64,000 nt of DNA, taken from assembly GCF_017497985.1 (NCBI RefSeq), contig NZ_JAGDFV010000002.1, positions 1 to 64,000 of the forward strand. Direction: 5' to 3'. Positions within the stretch are counted from its first letter, which is position 1. Every line of letters starts with the position of its first letter. Below the pieces are notes generated by a model that made no database searches, was not told where the DNA came from, and saw nothing but the letters and a program-made list of their open reading frames with translations. This stretch comes from Meiothermus sp. CFH 77666 (GTDB taxonomy: Bacteria > Deinococcota > Deinococci > Deinococcales > Thermaceae). This document shows, piece after piece, positions 44,328-54,238 of the stretch. The position numbers and the translations under genes are program-made.

Positions 44328-44732
44328 ATGCCAATCCAGTGGAGTGAACAGTACGAGGTCGGCGATACGCGAACCGATCTTCAGCATCAGAACCTGTTTG
44401 ACTATGTCAATCGCATCGAGAACCTGATTGAGCAGGGCAAAACAGGCCAGCTTGACCGGCGTGCGGTGGAGGACGTGTTTATCTTTCTGGATGCCTACGT
44501 TAATACCCATTTTGCCTACGAGGAGCTTTGCATGGCCCTGCGGGGCTGTAAGGTGGCTCAGAAGAACAAGGAGGCCCACGACAAGTTTTTACAGCTATGG
44601 GCCGACTTTAACCGCGAACACACCGCCCATCAAGTCTCCGTTGCAGCATTGGAAAGCCTGCACGCCTTGCTGGCAGACTGGCTGACCCAGCACATCTGCA
44701 AGATTGACATCGCTTTACGAAAGACTGCCTAG
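44328..44732 (+). CDS. Bacteriohemerythrin-like protein, one ligand replaced
   Basis: The product is 134 residues from ATG 44328. Hemerythrin signature: W-S-x-x-Y-x-V-G at the N-terminus, His in LQHQNLFDY (about 23), H-x-x-x-E in NTHFAYEEL (about 62-66), His in KEAHDKF (about 85), and H-x-x-x-x-D in TQHICKIDI (about 121-126). In the usual set, two His residues lie 15 and 19 after the Glu; here the +19 His is present but the +15 position is Asn (KNKEAH). That would give a diiron site with six protein ligands rather than seven. It probably binds O2 or NO, or only one metal. GGGGGTG precedes the ATG. Confidence 0.85.
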   Translation: MPIQWSEQYEVGDTRTDLQHQNLFDYVNRIENLIEQGKTGQLDRRAVEDVFIFLDAYVNTHFAYEELCMALRGCKVAQKNKEAHDKFLQLWADFNREHTAHQVSVAALESLHALLADWLTQHICKIDIALRKTA

Positions 44733-44792
44733 TACACCGTCGTAGAGATGTCCATACACCTCCAGGTTTCTCGGAGGTATTGATCTCTAGTC

Positions 44793-44908
44793 CCCTCCCT
44801 ACCGCGTAGGGAGGGCGGGGAGGGTATTGGGCGAAGCCCTCAACCGCTCAACTACACGAAGGCGCTGCTCAGCAACCCCACCTAACCTCCCCTACGCTGT
44901 AGGGGAGG
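44793..44908. repeat. Two GC-rich hairpins in a gene-free stretch
   Basis: CCCTCCCTA / TAGGGAGGG (44793-44801 with 44807-44815, 5-nt loop) and CCTCCCCTA / TAGGGGAGG (44886-44894 with 44900-44908, 5-nt loop) are two perfect 9-bp stems with near-inverse sequence relation, suggesting the ends of a small palindromic element between hemerythrin and trmB. No gene is seen in 44733-45002. Confidence 0.5.
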
Positions 44909-45002
44909 AACGAAAGGGCGTCTACTACGGCTTTTGCCAGAGCATACAGCATTGTACGTGCCAAAATGGGCGGCTCTGTAAGGGTATTTGTACGACTATG
45001 CA

Positions 45003-45923
45003 CTAGTACGACTGCTGCTTTACTGCTAGACCCTGGCCCTCGAGCCAGCCCACCAGCCACTCCACCGCAGCCCGCACCCCTGCGGTGCTGAGAGGTGCGC
45101 CAAAGCGAGAGATGCCCACATACAACCCATGTGCGCTGGGGCGGGCCTCTAGGAGCACATCCTGGATCAGGTCTTCTTCCTCGATGTGGGTGTGAAAGTA
45201 GTAGCCGCCTGCGGGGCCCAGGGCGCGGGTGGCCTCGAGCAGTATGGCGGTGCCACCCTCAAAACGAACCACAGTTTTCTCGAAATGGTTGAGTTCGGGT
45301 AGCGTACCAGACATCAGGGCATGGGGCATAGGATACCTCGGTAGGGGGGGCCAGGGGGTGGGGTCTTCGGCCATCTTGAGAAAAACCGCGTGATAGAAGC
45401 TGCGACCCTGCTCTTTCCACTTGAGGGCGTACTTGGTGCTCAGGTGGTGCTGGGGCGGGGGTGGGGTCTCGACCTCGAACAGCCCGCTGGCCTGGCCCTC
45501 GGCCTGGGCAAACCGCCAGTACTCCTCGTGGTCGGTGGTGAGCAACAGCTCGCCCCCCTCGGCCAGCCGGGTAGAAAGCCTTCGGAAAAAAGCCCGCTGC
45601 AACAGGCGGTTTTCTTCGTGCTTGGCCTTGGGCCAGGGGTCGGGGAAGTTGACGTAGACCCGCCGCAGGCTGCGCGGGGCCACCAGGTTGCGCAGGGCAA
45701 AAAGGGCCTCGCCGTGGTAGATCTGCACATTCCCGATGCCCTCCCGCCGAAAGCGCTTAAGGGCCCGGGCTACCGAGCCCGCCGAAATTTCCACCCCCAG
45801 AATCTGCCAATCGGGGTACAGGCGGGCAATCTGAGCGGTAAAGCGCCCGTCGCCAAAGCCCACCTCGAGCACCTGGGGGGGCCTGGGTAGGGGGAAGTCG
45901 GTGTTGCCAGCGCGAATCAACAC
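45003..45923 (-). CDS. trmB: tRNA (guanine(46)-N7)-methyltransferase with C-terminal extension
   Basis: The product is 306 residues; most bacterial TrmB are ~210-240. The Rossmann-type SAM site [20 protein letters not shown] is near 19-38; [20 protein letters not shown] near 90-109 is the FPDPWPK catalytic motif, and [11 protein letters not shown] near 131 follows. Residues ~205-306 form a separate domain ([44 protein letters not shown]-like end) seen in thermophile versions and thought to help bind tRNA (family knowledge). The GTG start has TATAAT eight bases upstream, a leaderless promoter. Confidence 0.92.
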   Translation of the reverse strand: MLIRAGNTDFPLPRPPQVLEVGFGDGRFTAQIARLYPDWQILGVEISAGSVARALKRFRREGIGNVQIYHGEALFALRNLVAPRSLRRVYVNFPDPWPKAKHEENRLLQRAFFRRLSTRLAEGGELLLTTDHEEYWRFAQAEGQASGLFEVETPPPPQHHLSTKYALKWKEQGRSFYHAVFLKMAEDPTPWPPLPRYPMPHALMSGTLPELNHFEKTVVRFEGGTAILLEATRALGPAGGYYFHTHIEEEDLIQDVLLEARPSAHGLYVGISRFGAPLSTAGVRAAVEWLVGWLEGQGLAVKQQSY

Positions 45924-46085
45924 GAGGGGTCATTATACGATTTGGTGTTTGGGTCAGTGGCTGAAAGCGCCAAGCAAAGCTGATAGTCCATAGCCTATGG
46001 CCGATGATCAACACAACCTCTGGGCTGTCCGGGTGCCAGGCCGTGGTTTTTGCCCCTTGACCTGGATGGTAGACTTTAGCCAGCT

Positions 46086-46760
46086 ATGGTAGATGTGGGT
46101 CTCGAGCAAGCCTTTGCCAAGGTGCGGGCCTTCCTGGAGGGCGATTTTGAGCACCCGGGCCTGACCCTCTACGACCTGCAGAACCTGGTGGGTTATAGCA
46201 GCCGCTTGAAGGTGGACGGCCCCCTTTCCTACACCATGCCTCCGGAGCCTGCGCTGAGCGGAGTGGCGGCAGTCCGGCTTTATTACTACCCCAAAGACCC
46301 CGAGGTCAACCTGATTGTCGAAATTGAAGACAAGGCCCGCAAGCGCCACCTGCGCCACTTCAAGTGGAATGGCATCTCCTGGACAGCCCCGCGCGGTCTG
46401 AAGTCCGACCTGACCGCTACCCGCGAGGTAGTACCTTCTATCGAGGAGGTAGGGGGCGACTTCTTCCTGGGCTACGCCACCGAAGAAGCCAGGGAACTGG
46501 CCGAGGCCATCCGGCGCGGCGAAGCAGCAGGGGCCAAGTACATGCTCTGCACCCGCGACAACACCCGCATCTTTTACGCCCCCTCCAGCTCGCCTCCCAC
46601 CATCCCCTGCCCACGCTGCGGCAACACCAACATGATCTTCAAAACCCTCACCCTGGCCACCCCCGAAGACCGCATCGAGGCCATCCTGCGCGAGCAGCGG
46701 GCCCTGCGCACCGCGCTGGAGGATTTGCTTTTGTACCTCAGGCGCAAGCTGGGGCCGTAG
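46086..46760 (+). CDS. Hypothetical protein with a lone CPRCG knuckle
   Basis: The product is 224 residues. An N-terminal ~160-residue mixed domain (LSYTMPPEPALSGVAAVRLY, ARKRHLRHFKWNGISWTAPR, KSDLTATREVVPSIEEVGGD) has no recognised family. Near residue 178 one Cys-x-x-Cys knuckle (IPCPRCGNTNMIF) appears without a second pair, so a metal site would need a dimer or the earlier Cys near 158 (MLCTRDN). The last 40 residues form a leucine-rich helix (AILREQRALRTALEDLLLYL). Probably cytoplasmic. Function unknown. Confidence 0.7.
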   Translation: MVDVGLEQAFAKVRAFLEGDFEHPGLTLYDLQNLVGYSSRLKVDGPLSYTMPPEPALSGVAAVRLYYYPKDPEVNLIVEIEDKARKRHLRHFKWNGISWTAPRGLKSDLTATREVVPSIEEVGGDFFLGYATEEARELAEAIRRGEAAGAKYMLCTRDNTRIFYAPSSSPPTIPCPRCGNTNMIFKTLTLATPEDRIEAILREQRALRTALEDLLLYLRRKLGP

Positions 46761-46894
46761 TGGGCTAAAAACCACAAGCTAAAAGCCGAGAGCTGAAAAC
46801 GGCCCCGCTTTGGTGCGGTTGAGCATTGGAAAAACTCAAGGGTCGCGCCAGTGGTTTCATCGGGGTCATGCCCGAATGCGCTATCCTGATAGAT

Positions 46895-47434
46895 ATGGTA
46901 ACACTAAAAAAGTGGACGGTAGACGAGCTGCTGGCAATGGACAGAGCCGGTCTGCTCGACCCATCCAAGCGTATTGAGTTGATCAACGGAGAGGTCTACG
47001 AAATGGGGATTGGGGAGAGTCACGCGGGCACGATTATTCGCATGGTCAAGCTATTGGAGCAGGTCTTTGGCGAACGCGCCCTGGTAAGCAGCCAGAACCC
47101 CCTTCGTATGGGCGACCTGGGGCTTCCCCAGCCCGATGTAGCCCTGTTGAAGCCCAGAGACGATTTCTACACCACTGCCTACCCGACCCCTGCCGACGCT
47201 TTTCTGGTGATCGAAGTTGCGGACAGCAGCATCAAGTACGATCGTGAAATAAAGCTGCCCAGCTACGCTGAGAACGGGGTTCGCGAGGTCTGGATTGTCA
47301 ACCTTAACGCCGGCCACACCGAGGTCTACCGCGATCCCCAGGACGGCGAGTACCTGACCAAGTTCACTGTGCAAAAAGGCGCAGCAGTGGCCCCCGCCGC
47401 CTTTCCGAGTGACGCCATTATCCCCCTTCCCTGA
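46895..47434 (+). CDS. Uma2-family (DUF820) putative nuclease
   Basis: The product is 179 residues from ATG 46895; TATCCT seven bases upstream supports this start over a longer one at 46826. Family features: WTVDELLAMDRAGLLDPSKR, then IELINGEVYEMGIGESHAG (residue Glu near 30), LPQPDVALLKPRDDFYTTAY, FLVIEVADSSIKYDREIKLP (D-E-K restriction-like core near 110-128), YAENGVREVWIVN, and LP at the end. These proteins have a PD-(D/E)XK-type fold and often sit in mobile clusters. Target unknown. Confidence 0.88.
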   Translation: MVTLKKWTVDELLAMDRAGLLDPSKRIELINGEVYEMGIGESHAGTIIRMVKLLEQVFGERALVSSQNPLRMGDLGLPQPDVALLKPRDDFYTTAYPTPADAFLVIEVADSSIKYDREIKLPSYAENGVREVWIVNLNAGHTEVYRDPQDGEYLTKFTVQKGAAVAPAAFPSDAIIPLP

Positions 47435-47650
47435 ACCGCAGGGTTTTCGGCCCTCTTGCCAACGCTTCATAGCGGCAGCCTGCCAGGCATCTGATAAACC
47501 TGATTGATTCCTTGGACACGAAGATTGCAGCGGTCAAATTTGCCATTTGGTAAAAGTTTTTTATAAGCTGTAAAAAACATACTTCCTTACGATTGGCTCC
47601 CCGAAAATCTGCTGTAATGTAAGGCTGATGACAAAAAACAGTCGCCAAAT

Positions 47651-47712
47651 GCTGAATGCCAGAGGCCGTGAAGAAGAGAGCCATCGGCCATGGGCTATCG
47701 GCTATCGGCTCA
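47651..47712. repeat. GGCTATCGGCT-type dispersed repeat before aceE
   Basis: GCTGAATGCCAGAGGCCG...GCCATCGGCCATGGGCTATC then GGCTATCGGCTC, repeated heptamer-like units. The same family appears near 15226, 42919, 45957, 46769, 50443 and 61795. Here it directly precedes the ribosome site of aceE. Confidence 0.6.
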
Positions 47713-47724
47713 AAGGAGCGCCCA

Positions 47725-50445
47725 ATGGTTGAAGACCGCGAACTGATTGCTGCCCGTGCGGGGCTATCTGCCGAGGAGCAGATCAAACTAGAAGACCTCG
47801 AGAACCAGGAGTGGCGCGAGAGCCTCGAGTACATCCTGCGCACTGCGGGCCGAGACCGGGTCGCACAGCTCATGGAGATGCTCGAGAACTACGCCTACCA
47901 CTATGGGGTGGTCATCCACGACAAGGTCAACACCCCTTACGTGAACACCATCTCGGTAGAGCATCAGCCACCTTACCCCGGCGACCTCGAGCTCGAGCAG
48001 CGCATTGCCAACATTCTGCGCTGGAACACCATCGCCATCGTGCAACAGGCCAACAAGAAGGCCGACGGCATCGGGGGGCACATCTCCACCTATGCCAGCA
48101 TTGCCGAGCTGATGGAGATGGGCTTCAACCACTTTTTCCGGGGCCAGGACTCCCCCGACCGCGACCTGGTCTTCTACCAGGGGCATATGTCGCCGGGGGT
48201 GTACGCCCGCAGTTACCTGGAGGGCCGCCTGAACGAGGACGACCTGGGCAAGTTTCGCCGCGAACTGCTGGGCGGGCCGGGCCGTGGCCTGGCCAGCTAC
48301 CCCCACCCCTGGCTGATGCCCGACTACTGGGAGTTTCCCACCGTCAGCATGGGTCTGGGGCCTTTGCAAGCCATCTACCAGGCCCGCTTCATGCGCTACC
48401 TGGAAGACCGCGGCCTCAAGCCCAAGACCAGCGCCAAGGTCTGGGCCTTCCTGGGGGACGGTGAGCAGGACGAGGTCGAAACCCTGGGCGCTCTGCGGGT
48501 AGCGGCCTCCGAAGAGCTGGACAACCTGGTGTTCGTCATCAACGCCAACCTGCAACGCCTCGATGGGCCGGTGCGGGGCAACTCCAAGGTGATCCAGGAG
48601 CTCGAGAGCGTCTACCGCGGCAACGGCTGGAACGTGATTAAGGTGGTCTGGGGCAGTGCCTGGGACGAGTTGTTCGCTAAGGACACCGAGGGGGTGTTGC
48701 TGGAGCGCATGGAGCAACTGGTGGACGGCGAAAGCCAGCGCTACGCGGCCTACGGCGGCAAGGAACTGCGGGAAAAGTTCTTCAACACCCCGGCCCTGCA
48801 AAGGCTAATTGAGGGCATGACCGACGAGGACCTCGACCGCCTGACGCTCTCGCGCGGTGGGCATGATAACCGCAAGATTTACGCGGCCTTCAAAGCGGCA
48901 GCCGAGCACCGGGGCTCGCCTACGGTCATCATCGCCCGCACCGTCAAGGGTTACTGCCTGGGTCCCACCGCCCAGGCCAAGAACGTGGCCCACCAGGTCA
49001 AGAAGCTCACCTTAGAAGACCTGCGCGAGGCTCGCGACGCGCTGGGTATTCCGATTTCGGACGAGGACCTCGAGAAAACCCCCTTCTACCACCCCGGCCC
49101 GGACTCGCCGGAGGTGCGCTACATGCTGGAGCGTCGCAAGGCCCTGGGCGGGCTGATTCCCGAGCGGCGGGTGCGCGAGTACCGGCTCAACACCCCCGAC
49201 CTGGCCTTTTTTGAGGAGTTTCTGACGGGCTCGGGCGGGCGGGAAATTTCCACCACCATGGCCTTTGTGCGGATGCTCACCAAGCTGGTGCGCCACCCGG
49301 AGGTGGGCAAACTCATCGTGCCCATCGTGCCCGACGAGGCCCGCACCTTTGGCATGGAAGGGGTTATCAGCTCGGTGGGCATCTACTCGCCCAAGGGCCA
49401 GCTTTACACCCCGGTAGACGCCGGCACCGTGACCGTCTACCGCGAGTCCGAGACCGGCCAGTTGCTCCAGGAGGGCATCAACGAGGCCGGGGCCATGTGT
49501 AGCTTTATCGCCGCCGGTACGGCTTATGCCAACCACGGCATACCCACCATTCCCTTCTACATCTACTACTCGATGTTCGGCTTGCAGCGGGTGGGCGACC
49601 TGGTCTGGGCCGCCGGCGACCAGCGCACCAAGGGCTTCCTGATGGGGGCCACGGCAGGCCGTACCACCCTGAACGGCGAGGGTTTACAGCACGAGGACGG
49701 CCACTCGCATGTACTGGCCCTGCCGGTACCTAACATGCCCGCCTACGACCCGGCTTTTGCCTACGAGCTGGCGGTGATCTTGCAAGACGGGCTCAAGCGC
49801 ATGTACCACGATGGCGAGGACATCTTCTACTACATCACCCTGATGAACGAGAACTATGCCCAGCCGGCCATGCCCGAGCCACGCGAGGAAACCCGCCAGG
49901 GCATCTTGAAAGGTCTGTACCTGTTCAAACGGAGTGAGCTGAAAAAGCCCCGGGCTCGAGTGCAGCTTCTGGGTTCGGGCACCATCCTGAACGAGGTTAT
50001 CAAGGCTGCCGAGATGCTCGCCGAGTACAACATTGCCGCCGACGTTTGGAGCGCGACCAGCTACAAAGCCCTCTACTACGAGGCCCAGGAAACCGCCCGC
50101 CACAATCGTCTCAACCCCAGCAGCAAGGCCAGGCTGCCCTATGTGGCGCAGTGTCTGAACCCCACCGAAGGCCCGATTGTGGCCGCCTCGGATTACATGA
50201 AGGTGCTGCCCGACCTGCTCTCGGGCTACCTGAACCGCCCCATCCACAGTCTGGGCACCGACGGCTATGGGCGCTCCGAGACCCGCGAGGCCCTGCGCGA
50301 CTTCTTCGAGGTGGATGCCAGGCATGTGGTGGTGGCAGCGCTTTCGGCGCTGCGCGGCGAAGGCAAGGTTAACGTCAATACCCTCACCGAAGCCATCAAA
50401 AAACTGGGCATTGACCCCAAGCGGGAGGCGCCGCACAAACGCTGA
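47725..50445 (+). CDS. aceE: Pyruvate dehydrogenase E1 component, homodimeric
   Basis: The product is 906 residues from the ATG at 47725 (AAAGGAG upstream). It is the single-chain E1 of the pyruvate dehydrogenase complex, binding TPP, decarboxylating pyruvate and acetylating the E2 lipoyl group. [20 protein letters not shown] at the N-terminus, [20 protein letters not shown] (TPP-binding Gly-Asp-Gly-x-x ... region near 250), [20 protein letters not shown], and the transketolase-type segments [20 protein letters not shown] and [20 protein letters not shown]. It precedes aceF by 77 bp, as in gamma-proteobacterial-type complexes; an E3 gene is not in the window. Confidence 0.96.
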   Translation: MVEDRELIAARAGLSAEEQIKLEDLENQEWRESLEYILRTAGRDRVAQLMEMLENYAYHYGVVIHDKVNTPYVNTISVEHQPPYPGDLELEQRIANILRWNTIAIVQQANKKADGIGGHISTYASIAELMEMGFNHFFRGQDSPDRDLVFYQGHMSPGVYARSYLEGRLNEDDLGKFRRELLGGPGRGLASYPHPWLMPDYWEFPTVSMGLGPLQAIYQARFMRYLEDRGLKPKTSAKVWAFLGDGEQDEVETLGALRVAASEELDNLVFVINANLQRLDGPVRGNSKVIQELESVYRGNGWNVIKVVWGSAWDELFAKDTEGVLLERMEQLVDGESQRYAAYGGKELREKFFNTPALQRLIEGMTDEDLDRLTLSRGGHDNRKIYAAFKAAAEHRGSPTVIIARTVKGYCLGPTAQAKNVAHQVKKLTLEDLREARDALGIPISDEDLEKTPFYHPGPDSPEVRYMLERRKALGGLIPERRVREYRLNTPDLAFFEEFLTGSGGREISTTMAFVRMLTKLVRHPEVGKLIVPIVPDEARTFGMEGVISSVGIYSPKGQLYTPVDAGTVTVYRESETGQLLQEGINEAGAMCSFIAAGTAYANHGIPTIPFYIYYSMFGLQRVGDLVWAAGDQRTKGFLMGATAGRTTLNGEGLQHEDGHSHVLALPVPNMPAYDPAFAYELAVILQDGLKRMYHDGEDIFYYITLMNENYAQPAMPEPREETRQGILKGLYLFKRSELKKPRARVQLLGSGTILNEVIKAAEMLAEYNIAADVWSATSYKALYYEAQETARHNRLNPSSKARLPYVAQCLNPTEGPIVAASDYMKVLPDLLSGYLNRPIHSLGTDGYGRSETREALRDFFEVDARHVVVAALSALRGEGKVNVNTLTEAIKKLGIDPKREAPHKR

Positions 50446-50510
50446 TAGCCAATGGCCGATAGCTCATAGCAATAGAACAGCCATTCGCAATGAGCTATTG
50501 GTGCGATCGA
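50443..50510. repeat. GCTGATAGCC-type repeat between aceE and aceF
   Basis: GCTGATAGCCAATGGCCGAT then AGCTCATAGCAATAG...CAATGAGCTATTGG, overlapping the aceE stop codon. Inverted segments (AGCTCATAGCAATAG with CAATGAGCT) could fold. Part of the dispersed family noted at 47651. Confidence 0.55.
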
Positions 50511-50522
50511 AGGGAGCATTGC

Positions 50523-51836
50523 ATGGCCGAACTCAAACTACCCGACCTGGGCGATAACGTGACCTCCGCTGTGGTGGTGGGGGTGCTTATCAAGGAAGGC
50601 GATACCATAGAGGCAGGACAGCCGGTGTTGGAACTGGAAACCGACAAGGCCGTAATGGAAGCTCCCGCTTCCGAAGGGGGCACGGTTTCTAAAGTGATGG
50701 TCAAACCCGGCGACGAGGTGAAAAGCGGGCAGGTGATAGCGGTTCTGGGCGGTACTGCGCCATCTGCGGAAACCCCCAAGCCTGCACCCGCAACGCCCCC
50801 CCCGCCGACCCCTGCCCCTGCCGCAGCCCAGCCTGCCAGTACACCGTCAGTAGCCCAACCCCCCAGCGTACCGGCCCCCCCGCGTAGCGCGGCTTCTCTG
50901 CCCGGCGCTCCGGCAGGGCAGCGCCGGCTGATCCCCGCGGCGCCGAGTGTGCGCCGGCTGGCTCGAGAAATGGGGGTTAATCTGCTGGAGGTGGTGGGCA
51001 GCGGCCCCGCCTACCGCATCTCCGAGAGCGATGTAAAGCGTTTTGCTTCGGGTGAGGCGCCGGTGCTCGCGCCTGCCCCCCAGCCCTCGAGCCCGTCTGC
51101 TCCAGCGCTGCCCGACTTCAGCAAGTTTGGTCCGGTGCGCCGTGAGGCCATGTCGGGGATTCGCCGGGCTACGGTGCGCAGCATGGCCCAGGCCTGGAGC
51201 ACCATCCCGATGGTGACCCAGTTCGACAAGGCCGACATCACCGAGATGGAAGCCCTGCGCAAAAGGATGGCCCCCCGGGCTGAAAAACGCGGGGCCAAGG
51301 TTACCATGACGGCCATCTTGCTGAAGATTGCCGCCGCTGCGCTCAAGCAGTTCCCCAAGTTCAACGCCTCCATCGATACCGCCACGAACGAGATCATTTA
51401 CAAAGACTACGTCCACATTGGGGTAGCAGTGGACACCCCCACGGGCTTGCTGGTGCCGGTGGTGCGCGATGTGGACAAAAAGGGCGTCATCGCCCTGGCT
51501 GCCGAGTTGGGCGAGATTGCCGCCAAGGCTCGAGAGCGCAAACTCACCCCCGAGGAGATGCAGGGGGCCTCGTTCACCATTTCCAACCTGGGCGGCATCG
51601 GGGGGACGGGATTCACCCCCATCGTCAACTGGCCCGAGGTGGCCATTATGGGGGTTTCGCGTAGCAGCATAGAGCCGGTGTGGAACGCCGAGAAGGCCGC
51701 TTTTGAACCGCGCAACATCATGCCCTTCTCGCTCTCCTACGACCACCGCCTGATTGACGGGGCCGACGCCGCCCGCTTCTGCCGCTTTGTGGCCGAGATG
51801 CTGGAAGACCCCTTCTTGCTGGGGTTTGAGGGTTGA
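50523..51836 (+). CDS. aceF: Dihydrolipoamide acetyltransferase (E2 of pyruvate dehydrogenase)
   Basis: The product is 437 residues from ATG 50523 (AAGGGAG upstream). One lipoyl domain (about 1-76) with lipoylated Lys42 in [13 protein letters not shown]; a Pro/Ala linker; a peripheral subunit-binding domain ([20 protein letters not shown], about 140-175); a second Pro/Ser-rich linker; then the catalytic core with the [16 protein letters not shown] start and the active-site His in [15 protein letters not shown] near 407. It forms the core of the complex and transfers acetyl to CoA. A single lipoyl domain contrasts with the three in Escherichia coli AceF. Confidence 0.96.
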   Translation: MAELKLPDLGDNVTSAVVVGVLIKEGDTIEAGQPVLELETDKAVMEAPASEGGTVSKVMVKPGDEVKSGQVIAVLGGTAPSAETPKPAPATPPPPTPAPAAAQPASTPSVAQPPSVPAPPRSAASLPGAPAGQRRLIPAAPSVRRLAREMGVNLLEVVGSGPAYRISESDVKRFASGEAPVLAPAPQPSSPSAPALPDFSKFGPVRREAMSGIRRATVRSMAQAWSTIPMVTQFDKADITEMEALRKRMAPRAEKRGAKVTMTAILLKIAAAALKQFPKFNASIDTATNEIIYKDYVHIGVAVDTPTGLLVPVVRDVDKKGVIALAAELGEIAAKARERKLTPEEMQGASFTISNLGGIGGTGFTPIVNWPEVAIMGVSRSSIEPVWNAEKAAFEPRNIMPFSLSYDHRLIDGADAARFCRFVAEMLEDPFLLGFEG

Positions 51837-51851
51837 GCTATAGCATTATCG

Positions 51852-51884
51852 AACCCCCTGGAACCTACCTGGGGGTTTGGGTTT
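51852..51884 (+). terminator. Probable terminator after aceF
   Basis: AACCCCC and GGGGGTT (51852-51858 and 51871-51877) form a 7-bp stem around a 12-nt interior, followed by TGGGTTTGG. The T-run is interrupted, so strength is uncertain. Confidence 0.5.
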
Positions 51885-51896
51885 GGTGACACCGGG

Positions 51897-52268
51897 CTAG
51901 ATTTCGATGTGCTCCAGCCGGATAACCTGATCCTGGAGGGCAATCTCCAGATGGTAGGCGCCCCCTGTGGGCACCTCCAGCCGGAACGAGCCGGTCAGGC
52001 TGAGGGGTGCGGTCAGTTGGGTTTGTTCGTTGCGCAGGGCGGTGGTGCCCTGGATCTGGGCGAGCCTGCTAGGATCGGCCACCAGGTACCCTTGCAGGTA
52101 GGCTTTGTGGTTATTCGGTTTCAGGCTCAGATCCAGGTAAAAGTCGCCTGCCTTGTACAGTTGCGACCAGGCCCCGGTGAAGTTCTGGTGGCGCACCGAC
52201 AGCGAGGTCTTGCGGGAGTCCATCACCAGGATGGCCTGCAGTTGGGGTTTCTTGGATTCGGTCAACAT
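51897..52268 (-). CDS. Hypothetical protein, beta-rich
   Basis: The product is 123 residues, no signal peptide or membrane segment, many alternate strands (GAWSQLYKAGDFYLDLSLKP, AYHLEIALQDQVIRLEHIEI). Ends close to the aceF terminator and begins nine bases after the second subtilisin gene on the same strand, so it is probably in that transcript. No family recognised; a chaperone or inhibitor for the protease is one possibility, by position only. Confidence 0.6.
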   Translation of the reverse strand: MLTESKKPQLQAILVMDSRKTSLSVRHQNFTGAWSQLYKAGDFYLDLSLKPNNHKAYLQGYLVADPSRLAQIQGTTALRNEQTQLTAPLSLTGSFRLEVPTGGAYHLEIALQDQVIRLEHIEI

Positions 52269-52277
52269 GGCAGCTCC

Positions 52278-54167
52278 TTAGTTTCCCGATACGGCCCAGG
52301 TGACGGCGGCCTCGAGCAGATGCATTCCCATATTGGTCAGGCGGGTGGTGCCGGTGCTGCTGGGGAAGAAGCCCACCCGGCGGTGTAAAGCAAGCCCGCT
52401 TTGCATAAGAGTGCCAATATCGTAGCCAAACAAAACCGAGCGGGTGTTGTCAGAGGTCAGGCTGGCTACGCTCACCGCTCCAGCTGCCACCTTACCCCAG
52501 TTAAGTGCGTCAGCGCTGCTGTAAACAGAGAGGCTCGCTCCGGGCAGGCCTGCCGAGAGGGGGTGGGTATTGTTAAGCAGGGTGACCTGGGTCTGTCCGG
52601 TCTGGGTGTTGCGATCGCCAGCCTTGCCACCGGTCATCCGCATCTCGTCGAACAGATCCCAGTGCATTACCACCACAGGGGTTGCCACATCACGGAATTT
52701 GGTGCTTACGTTGCCAGGGCTTACACTCCCTGATACAACGACCACATCGCGGCCTATAGCATCAGTAGACATACTGGCTGCATCAGCTCGAACAGTAACG
52801 ATATAACCGATGCTCTCGAGGCGGGTTCGAAGAGCTGCATCCCCAGCACTCAGGTTGGTATTCCCCACCACAAACAGAGCCTGTTTGCGGGGTGCTTCGG
52901 GTAACTCCTGCAAGAATCGCACCAGATTGATAAAGCGGTAATCGCTTATGGGACTCCCTGCACTCCAGAGACGTGACTCGAGGGTACCCCAGTTTCCCTG
53001 AGCGGTCTCAGTCATGGCAAGTGCCAGCGCTCCGGAGACCTGTGGGGTGGCAAAAGAGGTACCGCGATAGAAGGCATAGCGCAAGCCTGGATAGGCTCCT
53101 GCCACTCCCTCACCCGGTGCCACCAGCTCCAACACTGTGCCTGTGCAGGAAAAGAACGACATGGTCAGAGCACTGCTCACGCTGCCCACGCTTAGCAGGA
53201 ATTGCTGCCCGTTCCCGCTCCTGGCCCAGGCGGCGGGGTAGGTAATGTTACTGTCGCCGGTGTTGCCCACCGAAGCCACGATGTACCTGCCCTGTGCAGT
53301 TGCAGCGTCCACCATAGTCTTGAGCGCCGCGTTGTTTTCGGTGGTTCCCAAGGACATATTGATAATCTTTGCGTCCATATTTATGGCGTGCTGGATGCCC
53401 GAGATCACATCAGCCACCGTGCCCGCCCCATCGCCATTCAAGACCCGGATGGGCAGGATGGTGGCCCGGGGGGCCACTTGCAGGATCAGGCTGGCCACCC
53501 CGGTGCCGTGCCCGTACATGGTGCCGGCGGCCTCCTGGGGAATGCCGTCCCTATCTACAAAGTCGTTGTGTTCACCTAAAGGGGCCAGCCGACCCACAAA
53601 CTGGGGGTGGGCCAGGTCAATCCCGGTGTCCAGCACCGCTACCTTGATGCCCTGCCCAAAACTGCGGGCCAGAGCCTGGGCCTGGGGCACCTTGGTCAGC
53701 ATAAACTGGAAGCGGTTTTCGCTGGGGAGGGCGGGGATGGTACTGGTACCCCCCGCCCAGCTATTCCAGCCACCAGCCCAGCTATTGAAGCCTCCCGCCC
53801 AGCTATTGAACCCCCCGGCCCAGGAGTTGTAGCCCAGGGCGGTGGCCGGGGCGCGCACGGTGGCGTTGGGTTGCAGGGTGGTGTTCTGCAGCGAGACCCC
53901 CCTCCCCTGCAGGGCGGCTGCGGCCTGGCTGCTGAGCTTCAGGATGGCCTGCTCCCCTAGCCAGGCAATCACCTCGCCCCCGTAGCGCTGGGCCAGGCCT
54001 TCGGGGGTGTCACTGGCGGTGATGGGCACCGTCAGCAGGTAGCCGTTATCGCTGGCGGGCAGGGCGGTGGGTCTGGTTGGGCCACCGCAGGCTGCCAGCA
54101 GCGCGACTAGCGCAAGTACAATGGCTTGGTAGAGCCAGATATGGATGGAATGGCGTTTTTCATGCAT
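52278..54167 (-). CDS. Subtilisin-like protease lipoprotein with NSWAGG repeats
   Basis: The product is 629 residues. Signal anchor ending [12 protein letters not shown], lipobox Cys near 27. A propeptide-like part (about 40-108) leads to four tandem NSWAGGF/W units at 114-140. Catalytic domain: Asp180 in VAVLDTGIDLAHPQF, His220 in MYGHGTGVASLIL, oxyanion Asn302 in VGNTGDSN, Ser371 in YRGTSFATPQVSGALAL. The last ~210 residues (ALFVVGNTNLSAGDAALRTR, VVVVSGSVSPGNVSTKFRDV) resemble a CARDB/ThuA-like domain, uncertain. Probably exported and lipid-anchored. Second of two subtilisins in the window; sequence clearly different from the first. Confidence 0.9.
   Translation of the reverse strand: MHEKRHSIHIWLYQAIVLALVALLAACGGPTRPTALPASDNGYLLTVPITASDTPEGLAQRYGGEVIAWLGEQAILKLSSQAAAALQGRGVSLQNTTLQPNATVRAPATALGYNSWAGGFNSWAGGFNSWAGGWNSWAGGTSTIPALPSENRFQFMLTKVPQAQALARSFGQGIKVAVLDTGIDLAHPQFVGRLAPLGEHNDFVDRDGIPQEAAGTMYGHGTGVASLILQVAPRATILPIRVLNGDGAGTVADVISGIQHAINMDAKIINMSLGTTENNAALKTMVDAATAQGRYIVASVGNTGDSNITYPAAWARSGNGQQFLLSVGSVSSALTMSFFSCTGTVLELVAPGEGVAGAYPGLRYAFYRGTSFATPQVSGALALAMTETAQGNWGTLESRLWSAGSPISDYRFINLVRFLQELPEAPRKQALFVVGNTNLSAGDAALRTRLESIGYIVTVRADAASMSTDAIGRDVVVVSGSVSPGNVSTKFRDVATPVVVMHWDLFDEMRMTGGKAGDRNTQTGQTQVTLLNNTHPLSAGLPGASLSVYSSADALNWGKVAAGAVSVASLTSDNTRSVLFGYDIGTLMQSGLALHRRVGFFPSSTGTTRLTNMGMHLLEAAVTWAVSGN
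53748..53828 (-). repeat. Four tandem 21-bp coding repeats (NSWAGG)
   Basis: Four units encoding NSWAGG plus F, F, W or end, at residues 114-140 of the subtilisin-like lipoprotein. The DNA units differ at wobble positions but remain close. They lie between the propeptide and the catalytic domain. Confidence 0.85.
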
Positions 54168-54238
54168 AGGGTTCGCTCCGTAGAGTTCTTGCTAACCCCA
54201 ACCTAGGCAAAAACCTCAAGGTCAAGCGCGAAAAGAAC

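Noticed and set aside
53748-53828. CRISPR-like array
   Set aside because: The 21-bp repeats are contiguous, in frame and code for NSWAGG units; there are no spacers.
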